This document shows positions 5,252-5,659 of a stretch of DNA of 5,659 nt, piece after piece. The position numbers and the translations under genes were made by a program. The DNA is taken from positions 1-5,659 of the forward strand of contig JANRAA010000125.1 of assembly GCA_030728235.1 (NCBI GenBank), written 5' to 3'. The stretch is from Flavobacteriales bacterium (GTDB lineage: Bacteria; Bacteroidota; Bacteroidia; Flavobacteriales_D; Sanyastnellaceae). Within the stretch, counting starts at the first letter, position 1; every line of letters begins with the position of its first letter. A model generated the notes under the pieces. The model saw only the letters and a list, made by a program, of their open reading frames with translations, was not told where the DNA came from and did no database searches.

Positions 5252-5659
5252 TTATTCAAAATACCGCATCACCTTATAGCCCCCATCAATCAAGTGCTTG
5301 TCTCGGCGGAAAAGTTCGATGTCGTGTTGCATCATTTCTTTTACTAGTTCATCAAGCGATGTGCTCGATTCCCAACCTAGTTTTTCTTTCGCTTTTGAAG
5401 CATCACCTACCAATAGTTCAACTTCAGTAGGACGGAAGTATTTTGGATCAACTTCAATAAGCACTTTTCCGGAAGCTTTATCGATTCCCTTTTCATCAAC
5501 TCCTTGTCCGCGCCATTCAAGCTCAACCCCAATCTCACGAAAAGCCAGTTCAGCGAAGTGCTTGATAGAATATGTTTTCCCTGTTGCAAGTACAAAGTCA
5601 TCGGCTTCATCTTGTTGCATAATGCGCCACATGCCTTCTACGTAGTCCCGCGCATGTCC
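5252..5659 (-). CDS. gmd: GDP-mannose 4,6-dehydratase, C-terminal part (runs off right edge)
   Basis: The reverse strand is open from base 5659 to the TAA at 5254-5252, giving the last 135 residues. It begins GHARDYVEGMWRIMQQDEAD, the characteristic Gmd segment, and continues with FVLATGKTYSIKHFAELAF, WRGQGVDEKGID, and VDPKYFRPTEVELLVGDASKAKEKLGW, all strongly conserved in bacterial Gmd. The enzyme is a short-chain dehydrogenase/reductase family member that uses NADP(H) to convert GDP-D-mannose to GDP-4-keto-6-deoxy-D-mannose, the precursor of GDP-L-fucose, GDP-D-rhamnose and related sugars. The N-terminal nucleotide-binding motif and the catalytic Tyr-Lys pair lie outside the window. It ends 2 bases from the convergent surface-protein gene. 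In the minus direction it lies upstream of the flippase and glycosyltransferase, consistent with one polysaccharide cluster. Confidence 0.97.
   Translation of the reverse strand, partial: GHARDYVEGMWRIMQQDEADDFVLATGKTYSIKHFAELAFREIGVELEWRGQGVDEKGIDKASGKVLIEVDPKYFRPTEVELLVGDASKAKEKLGWESSTSLDELVKEMMQHDIELFRRDKHLIDGGYKVMRYFE

Noticed and set aside
5244..5257. Bidirectional intrinsic terminator at the convergent gene ends
   Set aside because: The stem is only 5 AT-rich base pairs and neither strand has a following T tract, so it does not meet the usual terminator pattern.
5298..5645. 115-residue plus-strand Ser-rich open frame
   Set aside because: It is an exact antisense shadow of the conserved gmd C-terminus.

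Overview
The window looks like Bacteroidota chromosome, probably from a Flavobacteriales-like or related gliding/surface-attached lineage (the exact genus cannot be read from this sequence). The evidence is a very large secreted protein with a LamG-like domain, Ig/PKD-like repeats and a C-terminal type IX secretion (T9SS) sorting domain, which is an architecture typical of this phylum. The absence of strong Shine-Dalgarno sites and the presence of TTTG / TAnnTTTG promoter elements also fit. Base composition is moderate and no part of the window stands out strongly in composition by eye.

Layout from left to right. (1) Bases 1-645, minus strand: the N-terminal 215 residues of a GT4-type glycosyltransferase that runs off the left edge. 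(2) Bases 655-2094, minus strand: a complete polytopic polysaccharide flippase (Wzx-like, MVF/MATE superfamily), 9 bases upstream of the glycosyltransferase and presumably co-transcribed with it. (3) A very short divergent intergenic region around 2040-2126, carrying a 6+4+6 inverted repeat whose arms supply TTTG motifs to both directions. (4) Bases 2127-5249, plus strand: a 1040-residue T9SS-secreted surface protein made of a signal peptide, a LamG-like domain, about eight Ig/PKD-like modules, a CARDB-like module and a type A sorting domain. (5) Bases 5252-5659, minus strand: the C-terminal 135 residues of GDP-mannose 4,6-dehydratase (gmd), running off the right edge and meeting the surface-protein gene tail to tail with a 2-base gap.

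Taken together this is a piece of a surface-polysaccharide (O-antigen, capsule or exopolysaccharide) cluster. Gmd makes the GDP-4-keto-6-deoxymannose precursor of GDP-fucose or GDP-rhamnose type sugars, a glycosyltransferase adds sugars to the lipid-linked unit, and the flippase moves the finished unit across the inner membrane. The surface-protein gene lies antisense inside this otherwise minus-strand run. That placement is the most unusual aspect, because T9SS cargo with this kind of C-terminal domain is, in the best-studied case (Porphyromonas gingivalis), anchored to a surface lipopolysaccharide. I saw no RNA genes, insertion sequences, CRISPR arrays or intergenic stretches of any length; coding density is near 100 percent. 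I did not find a clearly undescribed system. The items worth following are the divergent promoter palindrome, the flippase start, the antisense nesting and the repeat architecture of the surface protein.
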